In this document: positions 36,391-48,689 of the stretch, one piece after another
Position numbering within the stretch: the first letter of the stretch is position 1
Layout of the letters: the number at the start of each line of letters is the position of its first letter
NCBI GenBank assembly: GCA_963930655.1
Contig: OZ005609.1
Coordinates: forward strand, 22,393,001-22,457,000
Origin: Myrica gale
Taxonomy: Eukaryota; Streptophyta; Magnoliopsida; Fagales; Myricaceae
DNA length: 64,000 bases
Direction: 5' to 3'
Notes under the pieces: model-generated
Seen by the model: the letters and a program-made list of their open reading frames with translations, nothing else
What the model was told of the DNA's origin: nothing
Database searches by the model: none
Translations under genes and position numbers: made by a program

Positions 36391-37419
36391 ATTTTGGTTT
36401 CTTTTTGTTGTTCTTTCCTTTAGCACACGAATTCAATTAGAATCATCAAGGACAGGGCTGAAAATAATACTTTGGTTACCAAATCCGAGATTGTGGAAGC
36501 AAATGATTCACATCTGCAAGGTGCATGGGAGTATCTTATTTGTTTTTTAATTTATTGTCTCTATAAGTTTCACACTATTTAACTGAAATTAACGAGTGTT
36601 AATGGGAAATAGGACATGTTCTGAGGACTTTTTCACTAGACAAGTTGGCAGAGGGCAGGCACTTTTACTTAACAATGAGTCAAAACGACCATATCTTCCA
36701 GTCAGGGCCGACTCTTCTCTTCTAATTTCTGTATTGATTCCACATATTTGAAACTAAACTATTTCTCTTTCTTTATATGATGGATGGACGCCCAAAACTG
36801 GATGTGTCCTCCCCAAGAATACTTATGCGTGCGAAAGAACTTGCACATTTGATTTTGTGGGAGTCGTCTGTCTAGTACAGTGCTAGTTTATCTTACCACT
36901 TGCTTGGTCAAGAAATCTTTAGCCAATCTCACTGTTCTTTAATCTAAGATAGCAAGCTCCATGGCTCCCTTGTTTGCATCGAATCCAATGGAAATCTTAC
37001 TAAAATGAGTACCATGGAGGTTAATCTTCAGAGAAGAAAGAGAGAGTAAGAACGAAATTATTTTAACAGCTTTTCCTAGACATTTAGAAAATCTATTTGA
37101 ACCCATCAAGCTTGAGCTAAGCTAAAGCTTAAATGGACAAATGGTTGTCAAAATCTACGAACAAAGTGAGGATAAATACAAGTACTGCATGTTTCTTGTG
37201 CAAATTTGACCATGCATTGCCAGGTTCAGATCGAATTGTTGATCATAAACGAATTAACACCATATTCGTGTTTCATCGTCCATCTTCTGTAGCCTGCATC
37301 TAAACGTGATCTGATGGAACAATGACATCATTGCAATGACATAAAGAATAAAGTTTCTCTGGTTCAAGATTTATTGGCTTTTGAGTTACTATAGAACTAA
37401 GTACAAAGATTGATGGTGG

Positions 37420-37990
37420 GTTGGGTGGAGACAACTCATTTCTCTCATGACTGTTGGGTTTGAGAGTTGTTGGTAAACCTGACTCTGATACCAGTGTTTG
37501 GTGGTTTTGAACCTTCTTAACCCTAAAAACTAGCTCAAGATGTGAGGCTTTCTCGTACACTTACAAACTGATCACCAGTCATTTCCACAACCGATGTGGG
37601 ACCAATCCCAACAATCTCTCCCTCAAACATCGGGTCTTAGGTTGATAGGAGACAACTCGTTTCTCCCATGAATTGTTGGGTCCGAAACTTGTTGATAAAC
37701 CTGGGCTCTGATACCAGTTTGTTGAGAGAAATAACGACAAACAAACAAGGGAATAATTCTTCTCTCTAGATAAAAGCAAATAGAGTGCAATCTCAACAAT
37801 TATACGTACTGAACAATAATCTCAAGATAATCAATCACACCAAACCAGAACAACACAAGCTATTTTTACGTGGAAAATTTTCTCAGTATGAGGAAGAAAA
37901 AAACATGGGACGTAGTTCAGTCAAATCTCCACTATAAACAAAATAATGGGTACACAAAGGGGATGTTCATTTTCTAAAAAATTGTAAGCT
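37420..37990 (-). mobile_element. LTR retroelement fragment with duplicated PBS region
   Basis: GGGCTCTGATACCAGTTTGT near 37705-37723 reads on the minus strand as an LTR end followed by TGGTATCAGAGCC, a primer-binding site matching initiator Met-tRNA. The LTR-like part extends right to about 37990. A related block (GGAGACAACTC.TTTCTC, then ACCTGACTCTGATACCAGT) occurs at about 37427-37500 and again at 37649-37720. There is no gag or pol. It lies in LOX-B intron 1. Confidence 0.55.
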
Positions 37991-39269
37991 TTTGATAGAA
38001 TTGTGAATATTTATGTGTAAATTTTGTTGGAGTTTGTAAAAGGGTGTAGAGAAAGATTATTTGATGTAATTGTTTAATAAAAAAATATTGGAGTTGTGAA
38101 AAAGTATAGAGAAAAAAAATATTATATTTTTTAAAAAAAAATGTATTGAAATTTGTGTGAAAAGTTGTTGGGGATTATGTAAAAGGTATTGGTATTCGTG
38201 TATGAATTTTTGATATTTTGAATGTTCGTTTTACAAATTTTGTTAAATAAATTTGTATTATGAGTGAAATGTGTCAAACTTCTTATAGTTTATGGGTAAA
38301 AAATATATTTATTCTCTTAAATCAATTATCAGAAAACCTATAAATGAGATTCCAACATTGTCCGGCTTATGTCACATTAGCACACTAGCTAGAAAATAGG
38401 AAATACCATGCATGGGACCCCAAACAAAAGTTTTTATATATGGTCATGATACCCTGTATCTGAATTAATTCCTTAATGTAAACAGATCCATGACTTCATA
38501 ATTTGCAAATCACAAAACGATCGAAAGTGATTTCTCTAATTGAAGATTTTATTGGCTCTGTATCACTGCAGAAGCAAATTAAAATTTATGAGATTTGATT
38601 TGATTTTCTGTAGAAAATGGGTTGCAAGGGAAACTTGGAAAGATGACACACCTGGAACATGCACTGGACGACCACAACCACTCCCTTTCTAGCGGGCGAG
38701 TCTGCGTTCAGGGTTACATTTGACTGGGACGATGATATAGGTATTCCAGGAGCATTCTTGACAAGAAACTACCACCAGAAAGAGTTCTACCTTAAAAGTC
38801 TTACACTCGAAGATGTTCCAGGCCAAGGTCGGATCCACTTTGTTTGCAACTCGTGGGTTTACCCTGCAGAAAAATACAAAAATGATCGTGTTTTCTTCTC
38901 CAACAAGGTAACTAATAAGAGTGTATGAGGAAATAGATGTGCAGTGTGTATCGAGTATGGGAATTTTCCAAGAACGATCCCCCTTAAAATCACGAGAAAA
39001 AGAAATAATTAATATCATCTGGGTTTTGTTGGAAGAACGGTTGGTTTTCTTTAAAAAACTATTTATTTTCTTAAGGTGGTTCACTTCAAAAAGAGGTAAT
39101 TGCCTTTAATGATAGGGTGGCTGATTCTTACTGTTCTTTGATGGATAGAATACAAAAGGTAGTCAAAAGGTTGTAGGAATAACAAATGAGGATTATTGAT
39201 CTTGCCTATATATATAACGGATATTGTGTTTTCCATTAGTCACCTAGAAAGTTCTAGGTCTAATACTAA

Positions 39270-39640
39270 AGTCTCTTCCCTATAGAAAAATTATACTCTC
39301 TTTTATAGGTCTTTCAGCTTGTTCGAGCACAAATATTTGGAAGTAAAAGATTCTATTCTAGCTCATATTATTTAGTTCTATAAGTCTCAAAATAATGGTG
39401 CTGAAAAAATAGCATAGATGATGCATAAGATTAAGCTAACGGCAAAGCAGTACAATATGTGAATTCTAATAATTCAAACACAAGTTGAAAGTATCTTATT
39501 CCGATACCAACTGTCAAAAACTAAATAATATGAGTTAGAATATGATATTTTACCTCCAGACATTTGTGTTTGAACAAATTGAAATACATACAAAAAAAGA
39601 ATAGAATTTTTCTGTAGGGGAGATACATCTAATCTTAGCC
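39270..39640. repeat. Inverted repeat, possibly two LTR remnants
   Basis: About 115 bp at 39270-39385 (ending CTCATATTATTTAGTT) matches, with many differences, the reverse complement of 39508-39640. Next to the second arm, CCGATACCAACTGTCA reads on the minus strand as an LTR end (TGACA) followed by a TTGGTATC-type primer-binding site. This suggests head-to-head LTR remnants, but no coding part supports it. Confidence 0.4.
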
Positions 39641-39779
39641 TAAGATGCTTAACCGAATTTGAGGGTATTTGTTTTGGCCATTTCAGTTTTACCTATTTCA
39701 TTAAGTGAACTAAGTGGGAGAATATTGAAAAAACTGAAAAATCTAGTTTAGACCCTAACAACATTTAAAGGTGGAAAAT

Positions 39780-41290
39780 ATGTGTTTTACCTCTAATTAA
39801 CAAATCAATAACAATTTTAAAACATGTTCTAAAATTGTTCAGCCTAGATATGCATAATAATCAACTTAGTCAACAAATAGGCAACGGAAAATTAAATAAA
39901 CTTCAATCACACAAAGAGACAAGAATTTGGTGACAAAGTGGAAAACTTTTGAAATATCATTCAAAGGAAAAATCACTCCGGGCTAGCAGCCACCTAGAAT
40001 CCACTAAGAATAAAACCTTACAAACAGAGATTCAGACACGGGCAACCCCTGTTGCTTGACTCTGACAACCCTGATGTAATAATCTAAGCCTCCCTGCTTA
40101 GACCCGCTCCGTGCGGCATTCCCCTCAAACCTTTGAGGATCTTCTTATGGATTCTTCACCGAACACTCTTGTTCTTCAGAACGCCTTCAACACCATGAAG
40201 GTTACAAAGATATTTGATCAAAGACGAGAGAAAACTTGTCAATCTTGAAGCACAACTCTTCTGAGGGTTTTCTCTCAAGGAATGAGGCACATATCTACTC
40301 AATGGAAGCCTCAATAAGGTTTAGGACGGCCTCCTACGAAACCTAGTAGGGTTTCCTAACCTTTCAAAAGGAAATTCCAATAATTCAGAGATTTTTGAAA
40401 TTCGCCGGAAGTCGCTCGAGCGCTGGTCAAACGTTGTGTTGTCTGTCTGAAATTTGCACTGAACGCTCGAGCGCTTGTCTAACGCTGGTCTAACGCTGTG
40501 ACTCTGTCTGCATTTTTTCAATGGTCGCTCGAGCGCTTGTCTAACGCTGGTTGAACGTAATGACTCTGTATGAAATTTTTCCAAGGCCGCTCGAGCGCCT
40601 GTTGAACGCTGGTTGAACGTGATGAAGACTTTGGACAAACCATCAACTCTAACTCTTGAACAAATGTGGGGACCAAAATTACAACTTGATCAAGACATTT
40701 TGACACAGAATTTTGACAATACAAAAATGCGCTAACAAACTCCCCCTTTGGCAATTCCATGACAAAACCCGCATATACAAAATGGACAAAACATAGATCT
40801 TTGTCAATCACCACAACAATGATCTAAATACATAAATATCAACCTTATGACCTAAAAACCATGTTCAAGAGTCTTTGAATCGGTTACCTGAAAAACACAA
40901 TCTCAAAGACCAAGTGAAAGCATAGAGAACAAACACGTATATAGAATTGAAGTTAGACCAATAGCAAACAAACTACAGTAACAAAGTATTTGTTCCCCCT
41001 TAATTTATTCTCCCCCTTAGCCAATTATGCATTACAAAACTTTTCTCCCCCTTTTTGTCAAGAATAGACAAAGGGAAACAAATGCAACCGCTCACAGAGG
41101 AAATAAAATGCATGCAAACATGAAACTGAGCACCAACCGACATAAGAATTGCATTTCACAAATAAGATAAAATAAGGGCATAACCAAGGCCCAATCAATC
41201 AAAACCGACAATAAATCACAAATGAAGATGCAAATAAGAAAGACAACACACAATGTGATACTGAGATAAGGAATAATTATTGAAAAGAGC
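39780..41290 (-). mobile_element. Truncated copia-type element, LTR and post-pol region
   Basis: The segment up to about 40735 looks like an LTR, ending GCGCTAACA followed by AACTCCCCCTTTGGC, the same layout as the end of the intact copia LTR at 46335. Further polypurine-type motifs on the minus strand (CTCCCCCTTAGCC near 41010, TCTCCCCCTTTTTGTCAAG near 41044) match the post-pol region of such elements. No gag, pol or partner LTR is present; the left boundary is not resolved. It occupies the place of LOX-B exons 3-5. Confidence 0.5.
40414..40625. repeat. Tandem repeats with a CGCTCGAGCG palindrome
   Basis: GCTCGAGCG occurs at 40414, 40465, 40527 and 40588, spaced 51, 62 and 61 bp. Each is followed by GCTGGT(C/T)(A/T)AACG-like words and a CTGTCTGAAATTT-like spacer. 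Three of the four copies carry the full 10-bp palindrome. They lie inside an LTR-like sequence. Confidence 0.75.
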
Positions 41291-42169
41291 AAATGATCAA
41301 ATGCGAAAAATCAGCACAAACTTCATGGAACTAAGAGACATAAACAAAATTCTCAAGAGTATGGAAAATCAATACAAGCTCCCTAATTTTTTGAGGCAAA
41401 TATACAGTTATTATAATTTTTTGTTTTGCATCGATTACAAGTTCTTCAAACTAGGGGTAACTTCCTGCCATCTTACTAAATTTATGTTAGTAAAAAATTA
41501 TTTACTCTTTACTCCTAATTTTTCACAATCAAGATCACTTCATTTTTCTCCCTATGTTGATTTGTTTCTTCATTTTTATTAGAGACCTCGAAAAATGTTG
41601 TGTTTGTTTAGGATTCTTGTATAGGTCAAACCAATGTTCTGATCACTTTTGTGATATGTTTATCTAAGGAACTCTTTTACTAAATCTTGCTTATCCTGTA
41701 AATTTTATTTTTATTATTCAGAGCATGGTTTGCCATCAATTGTTGCTTTGTGTGTATAAGTTGCTTTGAAGAATGTGAATATCTTTCAATTTCAAATCCA
41801 TAGAACCTAGAGAAAGTAAATTACAAATGCATTACAAGTAACATTTTGTCAAAAGAAAAAAAAGGAAAAAAAAGGCAGATCTCAGTTGTGGTAGTCACAA
41901 AAAAAATGTAAGAAAGACAACCCATAATGGCATCAAGACCTCAACCATCAAAATCATCTGTAATTTGTTCTAAAGTTTTAGAATTAAGTAGAGAATTAAC
42001 TTAAATTAGATCATCAAAAGTGATTTGCGTAATAGGATGAGAGATAACTGAATGAATAGTTGCATGTTAGTGTACATCGAGCAATAAGTTTTTAAAACTA
42101 TTGAGAACGAAGTCATTTTGCAACATTTTCAGAAGATGCAAACTCGTAGGATCCAATTGTCACCTCTCA

Positions 42170-42369
42170 GTCACAGTATATATTACGGTACATGTATTCC
42201 AATATTTTTAATGTTTTTAGTCTTTAATTTTCGACATTATAACTCTAAGACAATGATGTCGAAAAAAAAACTCTAAGACAATGTTTTGCATTACGAAGGA
42301 AAAAAATTTTTTTGTCATTTCGCCTTTAAAGTTCGACACCTATGAATTTTAATCCTGGTTCCGCCACTG
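42170..42369. mobile_element. One end of a hAT element
   Basis: The sequence ends CCTGGTTCCGCCACTG and matches, for nearly 200 bp, the reverse complement of the left end of the bounded hAT element at 54409 (shared TTTTTAGTCTTTAATTTT and TTTTTTTGTCATTT). Its last 60 bp also resemble the right end of the COG2-carrying element. The other end and a TSD partner for CTGATGTG were not found, so it is probably truncated. Confidence 0.6.
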
Positions 42370-44668
42370 CTGATGTGATGGTCGTACTGTGCATGGACCA
42401 TATATATATATCTTAACTGAAAATTTTATTCATATTGTTGTTTATGGAAGATGTGATAGTTTTGGTTAGTATTCCAATAACAACCACACCGATGTGCCAA
42501 AACTTTCAAGATCCAGTATTGATCACGTCTCTCTATCTATCAACTACCTTTGCTTTCCTTTCAGCCAGACAAACCATTCTTCCCAAAGCACAAATTCTCG
42601 ACTTATTTTTCTTTAGAATTGATCTTCTCAACAGCCAAATGTAGGATTTTTTTTAAATGATTTTTTTCATTGCACTCATACTTAACACTAATCTAACGCA
42701 GGGATTTCCACCCACAAGCAAGCTGGATCCTAAAATATATGGTGATCAAACAAGTGCGATAAGCATCGAATGCATAGATAAAACATAGATGGGCTCACCA
42801 TCGATGAGATATAATTCCTGGACTCAGTGAATCGGCTGTAGGATGTGGGATAAGTAGTCTGCAGTTGCTTTGCAATCACAATGCTTCATTCATATGACTT
42901 TGAATCATAATTGGTGCAATGTATTGGATTGTAGGCAATCAAGAATAACAAGTTGTTCATACAAGATCACCATGATACTTTCATGCCATATCTGAGACGA
43001 ATAAACACCACTTCCACAAAGACATATGCCACTAGGACTGTCCTTTTCTTGAAAAATGATGAGACTTGAAGCCAATAGCTATTGAATTAAGCTTGCCTCA
43101 TCCTGAAGGAGATCAATTTGGTGCCATCAGCAAAGTTCATACACCAGCTGAACAAGGTGTTGAAAGTTCGATTTGGCAACTGGCAAAAGCTTATGCAGCT
43201 GTAAATGACGCTGGCTACCATCAGCTCTTTAGCCACTGGTAGACGTCATTCAAAGAAAGTTTTGCATAAGTTCAGTCTATTTTTTAACCTTGGTTTTAAA
43301 AACCTTTTGTGCTGGTTTCAGGTTAAATACCCTTGCAGTCATGGAACCATTTGTGATAGCAACAAATAGGCAGCTCAGTGTGGTTTCACCCGATTGACAA
43401 GCTTCTGCATCCTCACTTCCGTGACACCATGAATTTAAATGCAATCGGCCGAAAAATCCTCCTTAATGCTAATGGAATTACGGAGTTGACAGTTTTTCCA
43501 GGGAAGTATTCCATGGAGATGTCATCAGCACTTTACAAAAACTGGGTTTTTCTTGAGCAAGCACTTCCAGCAGATCTCATCAAGAGGTAACTCTTAACAC
43601 TCTAGAATATAATACCTCCTCGCGGTGTATGGGATATATGGGATTAGAAATAAGTGAAAAGCAGAATTCATTGTGAACTTATCAATCAGGGATATCAGAA
43701 GTCAACTGTTAAAAGCTACCCATGAACTGCTAGATGATAACACTTCCATATGCATCATGTTCTTATAAGGGTTGAGGAAAATTTTAGGACTCAAAATTTT
43801 GGTTGTTTAGTTTGGCTAAAGGCTTAAACTATAATAAATAAAATCGAAAGACCTTATATTTGTAATCCTTTACATCTCAAATGACTTGCTCCCTTTGTGC
43901 TGCACACATTCAGAGGAATGGCAGTTGAAGATCCAAATACCCCACATGGTCTCCGCCTACTGATTGAGGACTATCCATATGCTGTTGATGGGCTGGAAAT
44001 CTGGTCTGCAATTAAAACATGGGTTGAAGACTACTGCTCCCTCTATTACAGGGCTGATAATATGGTCCAAAAGGACTTGGAACTGCAGTCCTGGTGGAAG
44101 GAACTCAGAGAGGAGGGTCACGGTGACAAGAAAGACCAGCCTTGGTGGCCTAAAATGCAGACACGTGAAGAGCTTGTGGAAACATGCACTATCATCGTAT
44201 GGATTGCTTCTGCACTCCACGCAGCAGTCAATTTGGGAATGTACAATTACGCAGGCTACATGCCAAACCGCCCTACTATTAGCCGTCAATTCATGCCCGA
44301 AGAAGGCACTCCTGAATATGAAGAACTCAAGTCAGACCCTGATAAGGTGTTCTTAAAAACAATTAATGCCCAGTTCCAGACCCTTCTTGGTATTTCCCTC
44401 CTAGAACTTCTGTCAAGGCATTCGACTGATGAGGTCTATCTTGGGCAAAGAGATACTCCTGAATGGACATTGGACCCACAACCATTGGAAGCCTTTGAGA
44501 AATTTGGAAAGAAGGTGACTGAAATCGGCAATAGAATCATAAAAAGGAACGATGAGGCCGCAATGGAGAAACAGAGTTGGACAGGTCCAGGTGCCATACA
44601 CTTTGCTCTATCCCACTAGTGAAGGTGGACTTACTGGCAAGGGAATTCCCAACAGTGTCTCAATGTAA

Positions 44669-45155
44669 AGCCTTTCTATTGGGGTCGTTATTAGAGTTCA
44701 ACAGTGCTGTTTTCCTTTCTCATTTCCCATGCTTTCTGTTCGTTCTCTTTTACCCTTTTTCTTCCTGTGCCATCAATAATTAAAACGATGTGTTATTATA
44801 AATTCTGAAGATGTCAAGCACTATATTGTACTTATTATAAATCCTACAGAAATATTATTTTTACTATTTTTCGTTCTGTTTTTCTTTGGCAGCAAAGGAC
44901 CCATTTCTAACATGATCTGTGGAAAGCATCGTTTGATGGCAAAATGCTGATAAAATGGAGAAACTAGAATTAGCCACGACCGCATTGATTGCCAAATCGT
45001 GCACTTCATTGGCTACATTATCTCCAAGTAATAAGCTTCAGAGCTTGATAGCTGCACAAGATTGTTTTGTCTCAAAGTTGTTTCGCTTTGCAGTTTTTAG
45101 AAGGTAGCAGATCAGTTCAACTAATGAACGGGGAAAATTGAGCAATTGAGGCAAA
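44669..45155. other. LOX-B 3' flank
   Basis: T-rich sequence after the LOX-B stop codon, then AT-rich spacer up to the copia insertion. No gene is recognised. Confidence 0.4.
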
Positions 45156-45160
45156 GATAG

Positions 45161-46335
45161 TGAACAGACTTGTTTAAGACTCAATCAGATACCAACTTAA
45201 CCTAGAGGGGGGGGTGAATAGGTTCTAAAACTTAAACTATAACTCTTTTCGATTAATACTAATTTTCTGCACAAACTTCACAAAACAAATCAGTAAGTTC
45301 AATACAATCACTTCTCACAGCAATGTCAAGAAAAACAATTAATCAGTAAATCAATTAAACTAGAATCGATAATCAAGATTCTTTCACAAAACACAATCAC
45401 CTAAAAATTCAGTATGCAGTTCAAGATTATTAACCCTTTAATCAAGAACAATATAAACAATATAAATCACCACAAGAGACACCAAGATTGGTTACGAAGA
45501 GAAAATCTCTTGGAAACAAATTCCAAGAGATAAAAACTCTCCGGGTCCTTAGACCGGGTAACGATTCCACTAGTTTTTCAAACTCGAAATACAAGGTGAT
45601 CCATAGACTCAAGAATAACCATAATCCTAGTCTAACACACTTGTTTTCTTACCCGAACCACACCGTTCAGATCTGCACCATAGCAGGGATCGAGAACCTC
45701 TCGTCCATTCGAAAAACTACAAACCTTACCACGCTGTCCATACCTTGCCGTTTCCCATTGTGAACTCACAACAACAGCAACTCTTCGAACAGGGCACTTG
45801 GACCTTCAAGATTTCAGCAACCTCCGAAATCTCGAATTTCTTCTTGAGGAAATAACGACGGTGATCAATCAACTCGAACTGAGAGTACTATGAGAGGGGT
45901 TTTACTTTTCAAGGCTCCATTCTCAGTTCTCACACAATCAAAGACTTAGAAAACAGAGCAACAAGAGATTAGAGAGAGTTTCACGTTGAAGGCACAATCT
46001 CCCGAAATTTCTAAGTTCTGAATCTTCAAAGAAGGAAGGGGGTTAAAAGCTACGGGTGTTTTTCGGTTAGGAGTAGAAAGTTCTGGGCTTCTTGGGTCAG
46101 GTATGACGTCACTCATTTAGTTAGAAACGAACTAACCAATTTCTGTTTCAGTCGTTTCTTTAATTCGCGTTTCTGTCTGACTTGCATCTGACTCCAAGCT
46201 AACTTGAATTTCTGAAGAAATATTCTGTTTTGTACTGCAGTCTTCAGCTCTTCACAGAAGCTTCATTAACCTCAATATCTCAGGAAGTACACCACAATTA
46301 CATACGAAGTAAAGCCAATTAAAATATTCCTAACA
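45161..46335 (-). repeat. Copia LTR (3' LTR relative to gag)
   Basis: The repeat starts TGAACAGACTTG and ends CCTAACA on the plus strand and is 1,175 bp long. A 91-codon open frame inside it (45488-45763) is identical in the other LTR and is not taken as a gene. Confidence 0.92.
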
Positions 46336-46347
46336 ATCTCCCCCTTT
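46336..46347 (-). promoter_or_regulatory. Polypurine tract of the copia element
   Basis: AAAGGGGGAGAT on the minus strand lies directly next to the LTR, where second-strand priming is expected. Similar CCCCCT motifs recur near 46585, 46640 and 46945. Confidence 0.7.
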
Positions 46348-48689
46348 GGCTTACTTCGTGACAAACACAATCTCAACCCCTAGGACATGATTCTGCTGAT
46401 CACCACCACAGAACCCATTTACATAAGACAAGCCTATGAACTCTATCATAGCCTATTCTATAACTTCCTGAGATTTCCAAATACCTGCAAACAACACCTC
46501 AGCAAAATACAATCTTTAATATCATTAGAGCAGGATTAACATACAAACAAAAAGAGTTAATCATAACATTTCAGGATACTACTCTCCCCCTGAGACAATT
46601 ATCCATTTTGTAGATATATGGAAGATAGATAAACTCTCCCCCTAAGTGTTAGCACAATATGCTTCACAAGCACAAGTATAACTACACTCTGCTAACAATC
46701 CAAGTGCAGCAAATAAGCAACAATAATCATTTCATAAAAACACAACCAAGACACATCGACTTCTAACAATCCCAACCAGCTAAATGAGAAAGTCTCCATA
46801 TAGCAAAGGAATAATAGATGTTCAGTGGATCATAACATAAAAGAAACATAAACTGCAGTTCAACAAGATATACATAAAAAATACACAGCAGAATATCAAA
46901 TATACACAACAGCAGAAGAACAGCAGAAGGCATATAAAATACTCCCCCTTTTGGCAAGAAGTGAGCCAAAAGGAAGTCAATCAAAGTAGACAGTATCAGA
47001 GTCATGAGCAGTAGCAGTGCCAACAGAAGTAACATCATCAGAGGCATAACAGTCAAGATCACCAAAACCTTCGGCCATACTTGAGGTATCGTGAGAGTTC
47101 ACCACATTTACAAATAGTGGCGACATCATTCAACACTTTGGTCAATGTAAGATACAATAGCAGCATAAGTGTAATCAACAACCTATGCTAAGCAACTTTA
47201 ATCTAAAACTTGAACAAGGATAGATTCAACTACAAACATATAGTTCCAAAATAAAGATGCATATGCAGCAAATGAAAAGTAACAATATACACAGATGAAA
47301 CAAAACATCAACTACTCCTTTTTTTTTAAGAATTAGGCCAAAGGAGAAAAATCAAAACTATGTCTCCAACCAAAACAGACTTGTAATATCCAAATAGACC
47401 AAGAAGTGAGACATATGAAATACATTTTCAATATCAGAAAGAAACTTAAACCAAGAATCATTTATGATGTTACAAACAAAATAGGAACTATATGTAAAAA
47501 CCAAATGAGACAAATGATATGGTTCACGGTACAAATATCATACAATACTCAAGATCATCCAATGAAGAATGTCATCAAAACAAAAAACATAGTTCAGCAG
47601 AAAATACTATGGAACTAACACGTGTCAGCTATTAAAAGCCCAGTCAAAATATGTAGCAAAAATTCATCAAAGCACTTGCAATATAGTATTCGTGGACCAA
47701 GTGATGTTTAATCAAATAGTAGTTGAGTAAAGATTCAAACAAAGAACAGATGAGAACCAAAGTGCTGGACAAGAGACCCACGGTGCTAAAGAGAAGAACA
47801 CGAGCGGCACAAAAAGTAAAACAAAGAGAACTAAAGAAAGTGTCGGCAAGGTGTTAGGATAAAAGTGATTCACAAGGGTAATATGGGAAAGGTGGGTTAA
47901 AACTTTTTAAAGTGTTAGTGGACTTTTCAACAAAGAGACTTACGTGTAAGAGTTTTTTCTTTTTAACACATGGGCTTGTACTTCTATGTGCTCTTTATTG
48001 AAACTAAACACACAACTATATATCTTGCAGCCCATTAATCCAACACTTAGAAAATTTTCTCTCTTTCCTCCATTGTAGCCGAACAAGTTCTCTTCTCCCA
48101 ACAAAAATACACTATAGCATTGTGGTCAGATAAACTTGAGATAAACTTCTAACTTCAAATTAGTTGCAGAGAAATAAAAAAATAGAAATACATTCACTAA
48201 CATTGTTCACATATTCTTTAGAAACAAAGTTGCTCAGTCATGTGTAAAGTCAAAATATTATTTTAACAAGTAGTCATTCGGCCAAACTAAGGACTTTAGA
48301 TGCATTCAATATGTCATTTACACAACAAGATAGTATAACATTTTAGATGATAAACAATTATGTAGTAGCTCTCCTTAGCCACAGAACACGCACAGCTTTT
48401 AAACAAAATATGTTTCTCACTTAAAACATAAAAGAACATTGCGTATGCATCACTAACAATCATCATAATAATAGCTACAATTTATCAATAAATTCCAGAA
48501 AGGTAAAAAGCAGACTATTATTAAAAAAAATTCATGTTATTACAGAATATTACTTTGAAAAATTAGTCTTAATGACATATTAGAATATAACTAAAATCAG
48601 TTATACTAAAAACAAATTAAGACAAAAGTATATTGAATCTATTTAGTCATGATTCAAAACATATGAATTTATTGACAAAACATTTTTGC
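46348..48689. other. Copia internal region without coding capacity
   Basis: Here pol would be expected on the minus strand but no integrase, reverse transcriptase or RNase H motif was found. A hydrophobic minus-strand frame (46763-47065) spans HFLPKGG and is the translated polypurine-like stretch, not a recognised protein. Confidence 0.6.

Larger units (their letters stand above)
35279..44668 (+). pseudogene. LOX: Lipoxygenase LOX-B, decayed middle copy
   Basis: Exons found by comparison with LOX-A are 1 (35279-35505), 2 (38614-38907), 6 (42702-42808), 7 (42935-43238), 8 (43322-43586) and 9 (43914-44668). Exons 3-5 are missing; retroelement and hAT debris fills 38908-42590. Lesions: about 16 extra bases in exon 1, +4 in exon 2, -1 in exon 6 with an early TAG, a donor changed from GT to AT after exon 6, -1 in exon 7, +1 in exon 8, and a net +1 in exon 9. 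The iron-ligand His (H531 in LOX-A) is Leu (LNTLAVMEP) and the final residue would be Met, not Ile. Introns contain LINE, copia and hAT remnants. Exon 9 still reads as 240 open codons, which could mislead automatic gene calling. Confidence 0.93.

Noticed and set aside
37950..38240. MITE candidate in LOX-B intron 1
   Set aside because: GATGTTCATTTT and a GAATGTTCGTTTTAC-like end are suggestive, but they do not pair as inverted ends and no TSD was found.
43897..44619. LOX-B exon 9 as an independent intact gene
   Set aside because: The 240-codon frame lacks upstream exons 3-5, ends in a frameshift and belongs to the pseudogene.
45488..45763. 91-codon open frame, repeated exactly at 50923-51198
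   Set aside because: Both lie inside the copia LTRs, so the identity comes from LTR identity, not from a conserved gene.
46763..47065. Hydrophobic 100-codon frame on the minus strand
   Set aside because: It spans the polypurine-like post-pol region of the retroelement and is Leu/Met-rich by composition; no protein family was recognised.
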